This document shows positions 8,227-16,220 of a DNA stretch of 64,000 nucleotides, in pieces. Position numbers and translations under genes: made by a program. Source of the stretch: Amniculibacterium aquaticum (GTDB lineage Bacteria > Bacteroidota > Bacteroidia > Flavobacteriales > Weeksellaceae); contig NZ_REFA01000010.1 of assembly GCF_003852705.1 (NCBI RefSeq), forward strand, positions 1-64,000, given 5' to 3'. Below the pieces are notes generated by a model. It searched no databases and had not been told where the DNA came from. It saw only the letters and a program-made list of their open reading frames with translations. Each line of letters opens with the position of its first letter. Within the stretch, counting starts at the first letter, position 1.

Positions 8227-9177
8227 TTACCCATCAATTAAGATGTTCTCAAAACTTTGGAAACCGTTGAGGAACGATTTTATATCCATTCTTTTTTTGC
8301 CCTCCAATTGCAATTCCGAAGGAAGGTAGAAACCGTCTTCTGTATAAATTTTGAATTCGTTTTTGTTGATGTCAATGCTTCCTGCTGTTTTGTTATGATT
8401 GAAAATCTCAAACGAACCCGAATATATTTTTAAAGATTTTTTGTCATTACCCACGGTTAATGTTGTAAATGCACACGGATAAGGCGACATCCCTCGTATA
8501 AAATTATGGATCACTCGACATGGATTTTGCCACTGTATTTTCAAGTCTTCTTTAAAAATTTTGAATGCATTTTTAGGATGTTCCGCTTCTTTTTGTGGTC
8601 TTTCAACAATGGAATTTTCTGCAAGTCCGTCCAAAGTTTTCACCACCAAATTAGCGCCCAAAACCATCAATCTATCGTGTAAGGATCCTGCATTTTCGTT
8701 TGCTTCAATATCCAATTCGGATTGCAAAAGAATATTTCCTTCATCAATTTTTTCATTGATAAAGAAAGTGGTAACCCCCGTTTTCTCGTCCCCATTTATC
8801 AACGCATAGTTGATGGGTGCAGCACCACGATAGTCCGGAAGCAAAGATCCGTGCAGGTTGAAAGTCCCTAATTTTGGCAATTGGAAGAGTACTTTTGGCA
8901 TCATCCTAAATGCGACTACGACAAAGACATCTGCATCAAGATTTTTCATGGCATTCAGAAAATCTTCATTTCTTAATTTTTCCGGCTGAAAAAGAGTTAA
9001 ATTGTTTTCTACAGCATAATTTTTTACCGGAGAGCTGGTCATTTTCTGGCCTCTACCTGTGGGTTTGTCGGCAACGGTTACTACTCCAACAACGGTATGT
9101 TTGCTGTTGTGTATGGCTTCTAAACTGGCTTTTGCGAAATCTGGAGTTCCAAAAAAAACGACTTTCAAATTTTTCAT
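8227..9177 (-). CDS. fmt: Methionyl-tRNA formyltransferase
   Basis: Formylates Met-tRNA(fMet) with 10-formyl-tetrahydrofolate to make the initiator tRNA. The N-terminal hydrolase fold starts VVFFGTPDFA. The catalytic block FNLHGSLLPDYRGAAPI carries the conserved Asn and His, and a later DEGNILLQ segment completes the family signature. The length of 316 residues is normal, and a C-terminal OB-like domain follows residue ~205. The ATG at 9177 follows a perfect -7 box (9182-9189) by only 4 nt, which suggests a leaderless or nearly leaderless transcript. No peptide deformylase gene is next to it. Confidence 0.96.
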   Translation of the reverse strand: MKNLKVVFFGTPDFAKASLEAIHNSKHTVVGVVTVADKPTGRGQKMTSSPVKNYAVENNLTLFQPEKLRNEDFLNAMKNLDADVFVVVAFRMMPKVLFQLPKLGTFNLHGSLLPDYRGAAPINYALINGDEKTGVTTFFINEKIDEGNILLQSELDIEANENAGSLHDRLMVLGANLVVKTLDGLAENSIVERPQKEAEHPKNAFKIFKEDLKIQWQNPCRVIHNFIRGMSPYPCAFTTLTVGNDKKSLKIYSGSFEIFNHNKTAGSIDINKNEFKIYTEDGFYLPSELQLEGKKRMDIKSFLNGFQSFENILIDG

Positions 9178-9181
9178 GTTG

Positions 9182-9189
9182 CAAAAGTA
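9182..9189 (-). promoter_or_regulatory. -7 box (TACTTTTG) abutting the fmt start
   Basis: Read on the minus strand, TACTTTTG is followed by CAAC and then the fmt ATG. A start site 4-7 nt after the box would fall at or inside the start codon. Confidence 0.6.
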
Positions 9190-9254
9190 AGATTATAAAC
9201 TTAATTTTAAAAACCAGAGATGCATCAAAAAGTTTAAAATAAATCAAGGATATC

Positions 9255-9285
9255 TTTGTATTTATATGAAAAAGAATTAAATTTG
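9255..9285 (+). promoter_or_regulatory. secG promoter (TTTG-N19-TAAATTTG)
   Basis: A full Bacteroidota promoter: -33 TTTG at 9255-9258 and -7 TAAATTTG at 9278-9285, spaced by 19 nt. Transcription would start near 9291 and give a leader of about 20 nt. Confidence 0.75.
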
Positions 9286-9313
9286 CCAATTCATAAAAAT
9301 AAGATATAAAAGA

Positions 9314-9679
9314 ATGGGTACTATTTTCACATTATTCATGATTATAATAATGATCGCTTCGGTATTGTTAACTATCGTTATCATGGCTCAAAATCCTAAA
9401 GGTGGAGGTCTTTCTGGTACTTTTGGTGGTACTTCTTCTGCTCAGTTTGGTGTACAAAGAACCAACGATTTTATGGAAAAAGCGACTTGGGTTTTAGGCT
9501 CAATAATCATTGTACTTATCTTATTAAGTGTTGTGATGACCGGTAAACCTTCACAAATGGCTGCGCCAGTTGCAGTTCCGGCAAAAAAAGAAGCTCCAGC
9601 TAAGACAAACGAAACTCCGGCTACTCCTGCAGCCGATGTGCCTGCAATGCCTGCTCCAATTGGTAGTCCTGCAAAATAA
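9314..9679 (+). CDS. secG: Preprotein translocase subunit SecG
   Basis: The small integral-membrane subunit of the SecYEG channel. There are two hydrophobic helices (about residues 3-23 and 55-73) separated by the family loop NPKGGGLSGTFGG and the FGVQRTNDFMEK segment. The C-terminal ~40 residues form an Ala/Pro/Lys-rich tail that is not part of the core SecG fold and is common in Bacteroidota homologues. It is a single-gene unit with its own promoter and terminator. Confidence 0.95.
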   Translation: MGTIFTLFMIIIMIASVLLTIVIMAQNPKGGGLSGTFGGTSSAQFGVQRTNDFMEKATWVLGSIIIVLILLSVVMTGKPSQMAAPVAVPAKKEAPAKTNETPATPAADVPAMPAPIGSPAK

Positions 9680-9713
9680 GAGATTGACCTATAAAGAAAT
9701 AGAGAAAATATAC

Positions 9714-9746
9714 AAAGTCACTGAAATAAATTCAGTGGCTTTTTTA
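9714..9746 (+). terminator. secG terminator
   Basis: A 12-bp stem (9714-9725 with 9731-9742, one G-T pair) has a 5-nt loop and a T-run. Confidence 0.9.
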
Positions 9747-9808
9747 TTGTAAATAAATTTCAGGGAATAAGAAAAACAGAAACCGCCCAGGTTAAGAGAC
9801 GACTTCAT

Positions 9809-10831
9809 TTATTTCCACCATTTCCAATACTCGTCTTGGTGATCAAAGAATAAGGCGTCTAACCAGGAGTCCAAAGTTAATTTTTCAATTTGTTCTTTTG
9901 GTAGATCCTGAAATTCGGTTTCGAAAAACACCTCAGGAATCTCTACGGCATCTCTATCGATAACCAAGATGTTGTTGGGGTTGTAGAACGGGTAGTTTAT
10001 AATTTCTGTGTTGGTAGTAATCATTTTTCTTCCAGAAATTAATGTCTCAAAAGGTCGCATGCTGAGCCCAAACTGAAAGGGTTTGTTGATGTCTAAAATG
10101 GCAAACGATTCTTTATAGATTTCAGCTACTTTCTCATGCTTCAGAGATTGAAACTTTACTTTTTCAATGTTGAATTTTTTAAAATGAGGATCGAATATTC
10201 TTTTCAAATAAAAAATTATTTTGCTGGGAGCGTAGTAATAAAAAAAGGTATTTAGTCCCCGCTTTTTGCTTTCTTTTTCGATGTTTTCACCAACGGTGTA
10301 TCGATCGGTATGCGCACTGCCTATGAAGGTGATGTCGTATTTTTTAAGTTGATTTTTTTCTACCCTCGTGTAGTCGTCTATGAAAAATAAAGGCCTGAAA
10401 TGGACATCGTATTTCTCGGAATCTCTGGCTTCAAAAGTAAAATTTCTATCAAAAAAAACATTTAATTTTAAAAATTTAGGATATTCGGCAACCGAATCGT
10501 AAGCGTAGAAAATGCTTGTCGTTTCTGGATGTTCTTTTTTGAAAATTTCCAAGAAAAATTCCGGAGTTGCTTCGCCTTTTATCAAAAGAAAAAAATCGTA
10601 TTTTTTAGATTGCGTTTCGTCTAAAATCCTTTTGTAATACGACTGTGTTTTCCATGTCAATAGCTTTGGAGCAACACGGATAATGCCCTTTGTCCAATTG
10701 CTGTTTGATGGCCTTTCGTCATAATAATCTACAATTGCACCCAATGTTTCTAACCGACGAACGATGGCTTTTTCATAATCGAAAAAACGAGTGGTAAGTA
10801 ATAAAATGCTTTTATTTTTGAATTTTTCCAT
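9809..10831 (-). CDS. Putative GT-B glycosyltransferase (CgeB/RfaS-like)
   Basis: A cytoplasmic protein of 340 residues without signal peptide or membrane helices. The second half contains YDITFIGSAHTDR and MRPFETLISGRKMITTN, resembling the C-terminal nucleotide-sugar domain of CgeB-like glycosyltransferases, in which an invariant Glu sits in the PFE-type motif. The N-terminal half has a Rossmann-like start (KSILLLTTRFFDYE). It is followed after 8 bp upstream by a family 2 glycosyltransferase, so the two may act on one surface polysaccharide or glycoprotein glycan. Donor and acceptor are unknown, and the family call is tentative. Confidence 0.6.
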   Translation of the reverse strand: MEKFKNKSILLLTTRFFDYEKAIVRRLETLGAIVDYYDERPSNSNWTKGIIRVAPKLLTWKTQSYYKRILDETQSKKYDFFLLIKGEATPEFFLEIFKKEHPETTSIFYAYDSVAEYPKFLKLNVFFDRNFTFEARDSEKYDVHFRPLFFIDDYTRVEKNQLKKYDITFIGSAHTDRYTVGENIEKESKKRGLNTFFYYYAPSKIIFYLKRIFDPHFKKFNIEKVKFQSLKHEKVAEIYKESFAILDINKPFQFGLSMRPFETLISGRKMITTNTEIINYPFYNPNNILVIDRDAVEIPEVFFETEFQDLPKEQIEKLTLDSWLDALFFDHQDEYWKWWK

Positions 10832-10839
10832 GGTTTAAA

Positions 10840-11652
10840 TTACGGTTTTAGCAATAAGCGCAAAGGTCTGGAAAGGTATTTTATTTTAGAGATCACATAA
10901 AAAAAAGCATATTCAAAATTGTTCAGCCTTTTCTGTTGATGCATCTCTTTTAAATTTTTTTGGAATCCTTTTTCCATTTCTTTCAGGTTGGCAGACAATC
11001 CGCTTTCTCCAAAAGATTTTTTTCCAGATCCCGTGGTTACAAGGTTTTCCGCTAAAATATACATTTTGAATTTTCCGGAAATTTTCAACCAAAAATGAGC
11101 GTCTTCGGCATGTTTTTGCAAGGGGTCAAAGTAACCAATGGCATCCAGTATTTTTCTTTTAAAAATTACGGTGGGCGTTGCTGCAACATTCCGGATCAGA
11201 AGTTTCCTGAATGATATTTTCGCCAAATTATTTTTTGAGTTAATGAAATACGGCCAGCCTATTTTCTCGTTATTCCTGGTGGTTGCAAGAAAATCTACGG
11301 CATCTATATTTTCCAAAAACACTTTCATTTGTCTTTCGGTTTTGTCCAAATGCCATTCGTCATCAGAATCTAAAAGTGCAATAAAATCTCCTGTTGCTCT
11401 TTTCAGACCTGCGTTTCTAGCAGCCGAAACCCCTTGGTTGTTTTGGTTGATGATTGTAATGTTGATTGCCGGATTGTTTGAAATAAATTCTTCTACAATT
11501 TTTTGAGATTGATCCGTACTGCCATCGTTCACCACAAAAATTTCAAAAACATTTCCACACGATTGTTTTTTTACAGAATTCAGAGCCTGTAAAATTGTTT
11601 TCTCAGCGTTGTACATGGGGATGACAACTGAAATGGAATGTGTTTCGTTCAT
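10840..11652 (-). CDS. Glycosyltransferase family 2
   Basis: A GT-A fold glycosyltransferase. The N-terminus SVVIPMYNAEKTILQALNSV and FVVNDGSTDQS are the classical GT2 nucleotide-sugar motifs. GVSAARNAGLKRATGDFIALLDSDDEW carries the metal-binding DxD (residues near 95). There are no membrane helices, and 270 residues is normal. It sits between the Sua5-family gene (10 bp upstream) and the GT-B-like gene (8 bp downstream), so it is probably co-transcribed with both. The sugar it transfers cannot be predicted. Confidence 0.9.
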   Translation of the reverse strand: MNETHSISVVIPMYNAEKTILQALNSVKKQSCGNVFEIFVVNDGSTDQSQKIVEEFISNNPAINITIINQNNQGVSAARNAGLKRATGDFIALLDSDDEWHLDKTERQMKVFLENIDAVDFLATTRNNEKIGWPYFINSKNNLAKISFRKLLIRNVAATPTVIFKRKILDAIGYFDPLQKHAEDAHFWLKISGKFKMYILAENLVTTGSGKKSFGESGLSANLKEMEKGFQKNLKEMHQQKRLNNFEYAFFYVISKIKYLSRPLRLLLKP

Positions 11653-11662
11653 TATAATGCTA

Positions 11663-12211
11663 TTATTCGCGAATGACTTTTATCCGACCATCGTTCCAAA
11701 TTTTTATAATGGACGAACCGGAAAATTGAGAGACTCTTTCTCGGTTTTCTTCCACCACAAAGTCCACAGCTTCTACAATTTCTTTAGAAATATCGCTGTA
11801 TTTCATAGGGCTTTTGTCCCCGCTAAGATTTGCAGAAGTAGAAACCAAAGGTTTGTTTAGTTTGGAAATTAATTTTTTGCAAAAATCATCTTTCACCAAT
11901 CTGATTCCGATGCTTCCGTCTTCGGCGAGCAATTCTTTTGGTAAGCCTTTTGGACTTTCGTAGATGATGGTAACCGGTTTTTCGCTAAGGTCAATAATCT
12001 CCCAGGCCATAGCAGGAACATCCACCAAATCCTGAAGTCTTTTTTCGCTTTCAACCAAAATAATCATCGATTTGTTAGCGTCTCTTTTCTTTATATCATA
12101 AATTTTTTGGATGGCCTCGGTGTTGGTGGCATCGCAGCCTATGCCCCAAATGGTATCGGTTGGGTAAAGGATGGTGCCTCCGTTTTTTAAGATTTCGATT
12201 AGGGTGTTCAT
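11663..12211 (-). CDS. tsaC: L-threonylcarbamoyladenylate synthase (TsaC/Sua5/YrdC)
   Basis: Makes threonylcarbamoyl-AMP from threonine, bicarbonate and ATP, the first step of the t6A37 modification of ANN-decoding tRNAs. The YrdC fold is clear: GGTILYPTDTIWGIGCDATN, KKRDANKSMIILV (the KR..K substrate site), IGIRLVKDDFCKKLI and PLVSTSANLSG. The length of 182 residues matches the short TsaC form without the Sua5 C-terminal domain. It is the first gene of a minus-strand unit with two glycosyltransferases, which have no obvious functional link to it. Confidence 0.94.
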   Translation of the reverse strand: MNTLIEILKNGGTILYPTDTIWGIGCDATNTEAIQKIYDIKKRDANKSMIILVESEKRLQDLVDVPAMAWEIIDLSEKPVTIIYESPKGLPKELLAEDGSIGIRLVKDDFCKKLISKLNKPLVSTSANLSGDKSPMKYSDISKEIVEAVDFVVEENRERVSQFSGSSIIKIWNDGRIKVIRE

Positions 12212-12305
12212 GTTGGGTTTTGGGATAAATAGTTACTTCGATTAACAACGATACAAATTTGCAAAAAGAAAAATAGAAATCAGAAAAAACAAAGATAAAA
12301 TGACC

Positions 12306-12333
12306 TTGTGAAACTAAATTATTTGTAATTTTG
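12306..12333 (+). promoter_or_regulatory. mdh promoter (TTG-N17-TAATTTTG)
   Basis: The -33 TTG lies at 12306-12308 and the -7 TAATTTTG at 12326-12333, 17 nt apart. The leader would be about 50 nt and A/T-rich. Confidence 0.65.
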
Positions 12334-12387
12334 ACAATCTTATTTCGAATAAAAATTAATTTAAAATAAATTTAAAATATTTCAAAC

Positions 12388-13314
12388 ATGAAAGTAACTG
12401 TAGTAGGAGCTGGTGCTGTAGGAGCATCTTGTGCTGAATACATCGCAATGAAAAACTTCGCATCAGAAGTGGTTTTGGTAGATATCAAAGAAGGTTTTGC
12501 CGAAGGTAAAGCCATGGACTTGATGCAAACGGCATCGTTGAACGGTTTTGATACCAAAATTACTGGAACAACTGGCGATTATAGCCAAACGGCTGGGTCT
12601 AAGGTTGCTGTAATCACTTCAGGAATTCCAAGAAAACCAGGAATGACCAGAGAAGAGTTGATCGGAATAAACGCAGGTATCGTAAAAGAAGTTACAGCAA
12701 ACTTGGTAAAATATTCTCCGGATGTTATCATCATCGTTGTTTCTAACCCAATGGATACCATGGCATATTTGGTACACAAAACTTCTGGATTACCAAAAGA
12801 AAGAATCATCGGTATGGGTGGAGCTTTGGATAGCGCAAGATTCAAATACAGATTGGCAGAAGCTTTAGAATGTCCTATCTCTGATGTGGACGGTATGGTA
12901 ATCGCTGCACACTCCGATACTGGAATGTTGCCGTTGATGTCTAAAGCAACTAGAAACGGTGTTCCTGCAACTTATTTCCTAAGCGAAGAAAAACAAAACT
13001 ATGTAATCGAAGAAACCAAAGTAGGGGGTGCTACACTAACTAAATTGTTAGGAACTTCTGCTTGGTATGCTCCAGGTGCTGCGGTGTCGGTTATGGTACA
13101 GTCTATCCTCTGCGATCATAAGAAGATGATCCCTTGCTCTTTAATGTTGAATGGCGAATACGGACAAAGCGATATCTGTCTTGGTGTGCCAGCAATCATC
13201 GGTACTAACGGTGTAGAGAAAATCGTAGAAATTGAACTTTCTGAAGCGGAAAAAGAAAAATTCGCAACGGCTGCTCAAGCGGTAAGAGAGGTAAATGGCG
13301 ATCTAAAATTCTAA
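12388..13314 (+). CDS. mdh: Malate dehydrogenase
   Basis: NAD-dependent oxidation of malate to oxaloacetate in the TCA cycle. The N-terminal Rossmann motif VVGAGAVGASCAEYIA is followed by an Asp (VLVDIKEG), which favours NAD. The mobile loop GIPRKPGMTREEL carries the two arginines typical of malate rather than lactate specificity. The Asp/His dyad site is present, the His in the unusual context IAAHSDTGMLPL where most homologues have GGHGD. The length of 308 residues fits the LDH-like MDH type. It is a single-gene unit. Confidence 0.95.
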   Translation: MKVTVVGAGAVGASCAEYIAMKNFASEVVLVDIKEGFAEGKAMDLMQTASLNGFDTKITGTTGDYSQTAGSKVAVITSGIPRKPGMTREELIGINAGIVKEVTANLVKYSPDVIIIVVSNPMDTMAYLVHKTSGLPKERIIGMGGALDSARFKYRLAEALECPISDVDGMVIAAHSDTGMLPLMSKATRNGVPATYFLSEEKQNYVIEETKVGGATLTKLLGTSAWYAPGAAVSVMVQSILCDHKKMIPCSLMLNGEYGQSDICLGVPAIIGTNGVEKIVEIELSEAEKEKFATAAQAVREVNGDLKF

Positions 13315-13340
13315 AAAGTTTTTGATTAGATAAATGTAAG

Positions 13341-13370
13341 AAAAGCACACTTTTTATAGGTGTGCTTTTT
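13341..13370 (+). terminator. mdh terminator
   Basis: A 10-bp stem (13341-13350 with 13360-13369) has a 9-nt loop and ends in T residues. Confidence 0.85.
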
Positions 13371-13393
13371 GATTAAATTTAAACCTTAATCCT

Positions 13394-13636
13394 ATGGGAC
13401 AAAAAATAAAAATGATTTGGGACTTTCGAGGTATGGATGCCTTGCAGTTTGCCAAACATCACATCCATCATTTAGAAGAATATGCCGTGGCCGAAAAATT
13501 AATCCATAACATTACCAATACCGAAGTGTATTCGGATATGTTTGCTGCAGCATACATGATTATCGACGAAAGTGAAATGCTAAAAGTGAGGGACGATCTA
13601 AAACCCAACCGTGCCGAGTATGTTGATGAAGAGTAA
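13394..13636 (+). CDS. Small conserved-looking protein of unknown function
   Basis: I do not recognise this 80-residue protein. It is charged and probably cytoplasmic, has no signal peptide or membrane segment, contains a histidine cluster (KHHIHHLEEY, about residues 21-30), and ends acidic (EYVDEE). Codon use resembles the neighbours, the ATG is well placed 24 bp after the mdh terminator, and the frame is clean, so it is likely a real gene. Paired histidines could bind a metal, but nothing else supports that. It converges on hemB with a palindromic repeat between. Confidence 0.7.
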   Translation: MGQKIKMIWDFRGMDALQFAKHHIHHLEEYAVAEKLIHNITNTEVYSDMFAAAYMIIDESEMLKVRDDLKPNRAEYVDEE

Positions 13637-13640
13637 CTGA

Positions 13641-13690
13641 AAAAAACACTCAATCCTTCAAGGATTTAAAAATCCTTGAAGGATATTGAG
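13641..13690 (-). repeat. Nested palindrome repeat, copy 1; also the likely hemB terminator
   Basis: The core is ATCCTTCAAGGAT, a 4-nt spacer, then ATCCTTGAAGGAT. Each 13-mer is itself a palindrome around one base, and the two are inverted copies. Flanking CTCAAT/ATTGAG extends the stem at 13649-13690. On the minus strand the hairpin runs into a T-rich tract (complement of 13641-13647), so here it can serve as an intrinsic terminator for hemB. Related copies lie at 51240-51272 and 57835-57866. Confidence 0.85.
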
Positions 13691-13695
13691 ATTAA

Positions 13696-14688
13696 TTATT
13701 TTTGAAGTAAAATTGCCGCTTCTTTTGCCGCATAGGTGAAAATCATATCGGCGCCGGCTCTTTTTATACAAGTCAAACTCTCGATAATCGCCTTGTCGTT
13801 GTCCAACCAACCGTTTTGTGCAGCCGCTTTCAGCATGGCATATTCGCCACTAACATTGTAAACGGCAATAGGAAGGTCAATCACTTCTCTAACTTTTGAT
13901 ACGATATCCAGATACGGCATTCCTGGTTTTATCATGATGATGTCCGCACCTTCATCCACATCTTTCAATACCTCATTTATGGCTTCTCGGGAATTGTGAA
14001 AGTCCATTTGATAAGTTTTTTTATCCTTTGGGATGTCTGTGTTTTCTTTAGGTGCGCTGTCCAAAGCCGATCTAAAAGGACCGTAAAAAGAACTGGCATA
14101 TTTCGCAGCATAACTTAAGATCCCAACATTGACATGACCATTTTCTTCTAATGCTTCACGGATTACGGAGACTCTACCGTCCATCATGTCGCTTGGAGCT
14201 ACCACATCGGCACCGGCTTCGGCTACGGAAACTGCCATTCTGGCAAGGGCTTCGTTCGTGGCATCGTTGTCAATTTGTCCGTTGGTGATAATGCCGTCGT
14301 GTCCAAAAACAGAATACGGATCTAGTGCAACATCCGGCATTACAACCATTTCTGGAATGGCATTTTTAATTTCTCGTATGCTTCTTTGCATCAATCCATT
14401 GGGGTTCCAAGATTCTGTTCCTTTGTTGTCTTTTAAGTTTTCAGGAACTTTCATGTAAATGTTCACGGCTTTTATGCCCAATTGGAAAAGTTCTTTACAT
14501 TCTTTTACCGTAAGGTCTATGCTTCGTCTGAAAATTCCAGGCATAGAAGGGATGGGTTCTTGTATGTTTTCTCCTTCCATAACAAACATCGGCATCACAA
14601 AATCGTGACTGCTAAGTGAGGTTTCTCTTACCAAGCTTCTGATGCTTTCGTTGGTTCTTAATCGACGGTTTCTAGAAAAAATTATCAT
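13696..14688 (-). CDS. hemB: Porphobilinogen synthase (delta-aminolevulinate dehydratase)
   Basis: Condenses two 5-aminolevulinate molecules to porphobilinogen in haem synthesis. The family start RNRRLRTNESIRSLVRET is present, with the Schiff-base lysine regions YQMDFHNSREA and ADIIMIKPGMPYLDIV. The metal-site segment reads DVALDPYSVFGHDGI, which lacks the zinc-binding cysteine triad, so the enzyme is probably the magnesium-dependent type. The length of 330 residues is normal. A -7 box at 14718-14725 (minus) precedes it. hemH lies 43 kb away, so haem genes are scattered. Confidence 0.95.
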   Translation of the reverse strand: MIIFSRNRRLRTNESIRSLVRETSLSSHDFVMPMFVMEGENIQEPIPSMPGIFRRSIDLTVKECKELFQLGIKAVNIYMKVPENLKDNKGTESWNPNGLMQRSIREIKNAIPEMVVMPDVALDPYSVFGHDGIITNGQIDNDATNEALARMAVSVAEAGADVVAPSDMMDGRVSVIREALEENGHVNVGILSYAAKYASSFYGPFRSALDSAPKENTDIPKDKKTYQMDFHNSREAINEVLKDVDEGADIIMIKPGMPYLDIVSKVREVIDLPIAVYNVSGEYAMLKAAAQNGWLDNDKAIIESLTCIKRAGADMIFTYAAKEAAILLQK

Positions 14689-14717
14689 CTTTGGTATATT
14701 CTTTGTTTTATGAAATG

Positions 14718-14725
14718 CAAATTTA
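14718..14725 (-). promoter_or_regulatory. -7 box (TAAATTTG) of hemB
   Basis: A perfect TAnnTTTG on the minus strand, 29 nt before the hemB start codon. Confidence 0.5.
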
Positions 14726-14748
14726 ATGATAGTTTGTTGAAAAAACTA

Positions 14749-14779
14749 TTGTGAGTTTCTGTTATAAATCATAAATTTG
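14749..14779 (+). promoter_or_regulatory. Promoter (TTG-N20-TAAATTTG) of the T9SS-tagged small protein
   Basis: The -33 TTG lies at 14749-14751 and the -7 TAAATTTG at 14772-14779. The leader would be about 26 nt. Confidence 0.65.
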
Positions 14780-14811
14780 TTTCATATTTTAAAGTCAGAT
14801 TAATAAAAAAA

Positions 14812-15165
14812 ATGAAGAAAAATCTATTAATGTTGATGTTTTTTGGGATTTCTCTTGTTTTTTCAGGTAGTTTATCCGCTCAATATTCAAGAGAGCCCTT
14901 GTCGTTGTCGCAAAAAAGTGACGATGGAGTTCTTGTGGCTTACCCTAATCCGGCTAAAGATTATATCTTGGTAAAGTCAAAAGATGCTTCGGTAAGAATA
15001 AAATCTGTAACTTTTTATTCCATTTTAGGAATGCAGGTCGCCAGTTATGGTCTGAATTCCAACTCTGCAGAAATTAATATTGAAAAACTTCGACCGGGAA
15101 AATATTTGATGCGATACACCCTAAGCGACGATACCCAGAAAGTAACCCAAATCATTAAACAATAA
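14812..15165 (+). CDS. Very small secreted protein consisting almost only of a T9SS type A sorting domain
   Basis: The protein is 117 residues. A signal peptide (MKKNLLMLMFFGISLVFSGS, cut after LSAQ) is followed by ~18 linker residues and then a T9SS type A C-terminal domain: VAYPNPAKDYILV, a central VTFYSILGMQVASYG strand, and LRPGKYLMRYTLSD near the end. That domain normally targets large cargo across the outer membrane through the type IX secretion channel. Here there is no room for a cargo domain. It could be a remnant, a small surface protein, or a CTD-only decoy. It has its own promoter and terminator, which argues that it is expressed. Confidence 0.85.
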   Translation: MKKNLLMLMFFGISLVFSGSLSAQYSREPLSLSQKSDDGVLVAYPNPAKDYILVKSKDASVRIKSVTFYSILGMQVASYGLNSNSAEINIEKLRPGKYLMRYTLSDDTQKVTQIIKQ

Positions 15166-15169
15166 TCCT

Positions 15170-15201
15170 TATCCTGAAAATTCGTTTTCAGGATATTTTT
15201 T
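15170..15201 (+). terminator. Terminator with UUCG tetraloop
   Basis: An 11-bp perfect stem (15170-15180 with 15185-15195) is closed by TTCG, a very stable tetraloop, and followed by a T-run. Confidence 0.92.
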
Positions 15202-15265
15202 ATCTGGTTTTTCCAAATCCATCCCTTTTCCGTAACTTTAGCCCTTTTAATAATCATTATCGACA

Positions 15266-16174
15266 ATGCTAAGAGCTGAAAATGTTTTGAAAACCTACGA
15301 CTCTGGTCGGAAAATAGCCTTGGATCGTTTTTCCATTTCTGTACCTCAAGGGAGTATCTACGGATTGTTGGGTCCAAATGGAGCCGGGAAAACTTCCTTT
15401 ATCCGAATCATCAATCAGATTACTCAAGCCGATTCGGGTGAAATTTTTATTCACGATGAAAAGCTTAACCCCAAACACATTCGTGAGATTGGTTATATGC
15501 CCGAAGAAAGAGGCTTGTATAAAAACATGACGGTTGGTGACCAGATTTTATATTTTGGCGAACTGAAAGGGATGACGAGAAATGAGGCGCTAAAACAGGC
15601 AAAATATTGGTTTGATGCCCTAGAAATTGAACATTGGTGGAAGAAAAAACTCTCCGAACTTTCCAAAGGTATGGCGCAAAAAATTCAGTTTGTCGTTACG
15701 GTACTGCATCAGCCCAGATTGCTTATTTTGGACGAACCCTTTTCGGGTTTCGATCCGGTGAATGCCAACCTGATTAAAGATCAAATTTTGAAGTTGAAAG
15801 AAAATGGGACAACCATTATCCTTTCCACCCACCGAATGGAAAGTGTAGAGGAAATGTGCGATTCGGTTGCTCTGATCCACCAATCCAAAAAAATCTTGGA
15901 CGGCTCTGTTTTTGAGGTGAGAGAACAATTTAAAAAAAATATTTTTGGAGTTTGTCTTTCTCAAGTAAATGAAGATTTGTGGAAACCTTTTCAGCAAAAA
16001 TTCAACATCGAAAATGAAAATAGGCAACACGATTTGTTAAGTTTTGAACTGAAAAATTCTGGCAACCAAAATGCGTTGTTGGACGAACTTTTAAAGATTG
16101 GAAAAATCCGTTCGTTTGATGAGAAAATCCCAAGCATGAACGAGGTTTTTATCTCTGCAGTTAGCGGGCAATAG
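15266..16174 (+). CDS. ABC transporter ATP-binding protein (NatA-like)
   Basis: The nucleotide-binding subunit of an ABC-2 type exporter. Walker A GPNGAGKTS, Q-loop region GYMPEERGLYKNMT, signature LSKGMAQKIQ (SKGM for SGGQ, typical of the NatA/CcmA class), Walker B LLILDEPFSGFDP and H-loop STHRM are all present. The last ~85 residues are an accessory domain found in this subfamily. The permease follows after 46 bp. It resembles the NatAB sodium-efflux family, but the substrate is unknown. Confidence 0.9.
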   Translation: MLRAENVLKTYDSGRKIALDRFSISVPQGSIYGLLGPNGAGKTSFIRIINQITQADSGEIFIHDEKLNPKHIREIGYMPEERGLYKNMTVGDQILYFGELKGMTRNEALKQAKYWFDALEIEHWWKKKLSELSKGMAQKIQFVVTVLHQPRLLILDEPFSGFDPVNANLIKDQILKLKENGTTIILSTHRMESVEEMCDSVALIHQSKKILDGSVFEVREQFKKNIFGVCLSQVNEDLWKPFQQKFNIENENRQHDLLSFELKNSGNQNALLDELLKIGKIRSFDEKIPSMNEVFISAVSGQ

Positions 16175-16220
16175 CCTTGTGGTAAAGTCTATTTTTATTT
16201 TATAACCTAAATTAAAATCA

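Noticed and set aside
12388-13314. Malate dehydrogenase as inactive because of the IAAHSD context
   Set aside because: The catalytic His and Asp and the substrate arginines are still present, so it is probably active.
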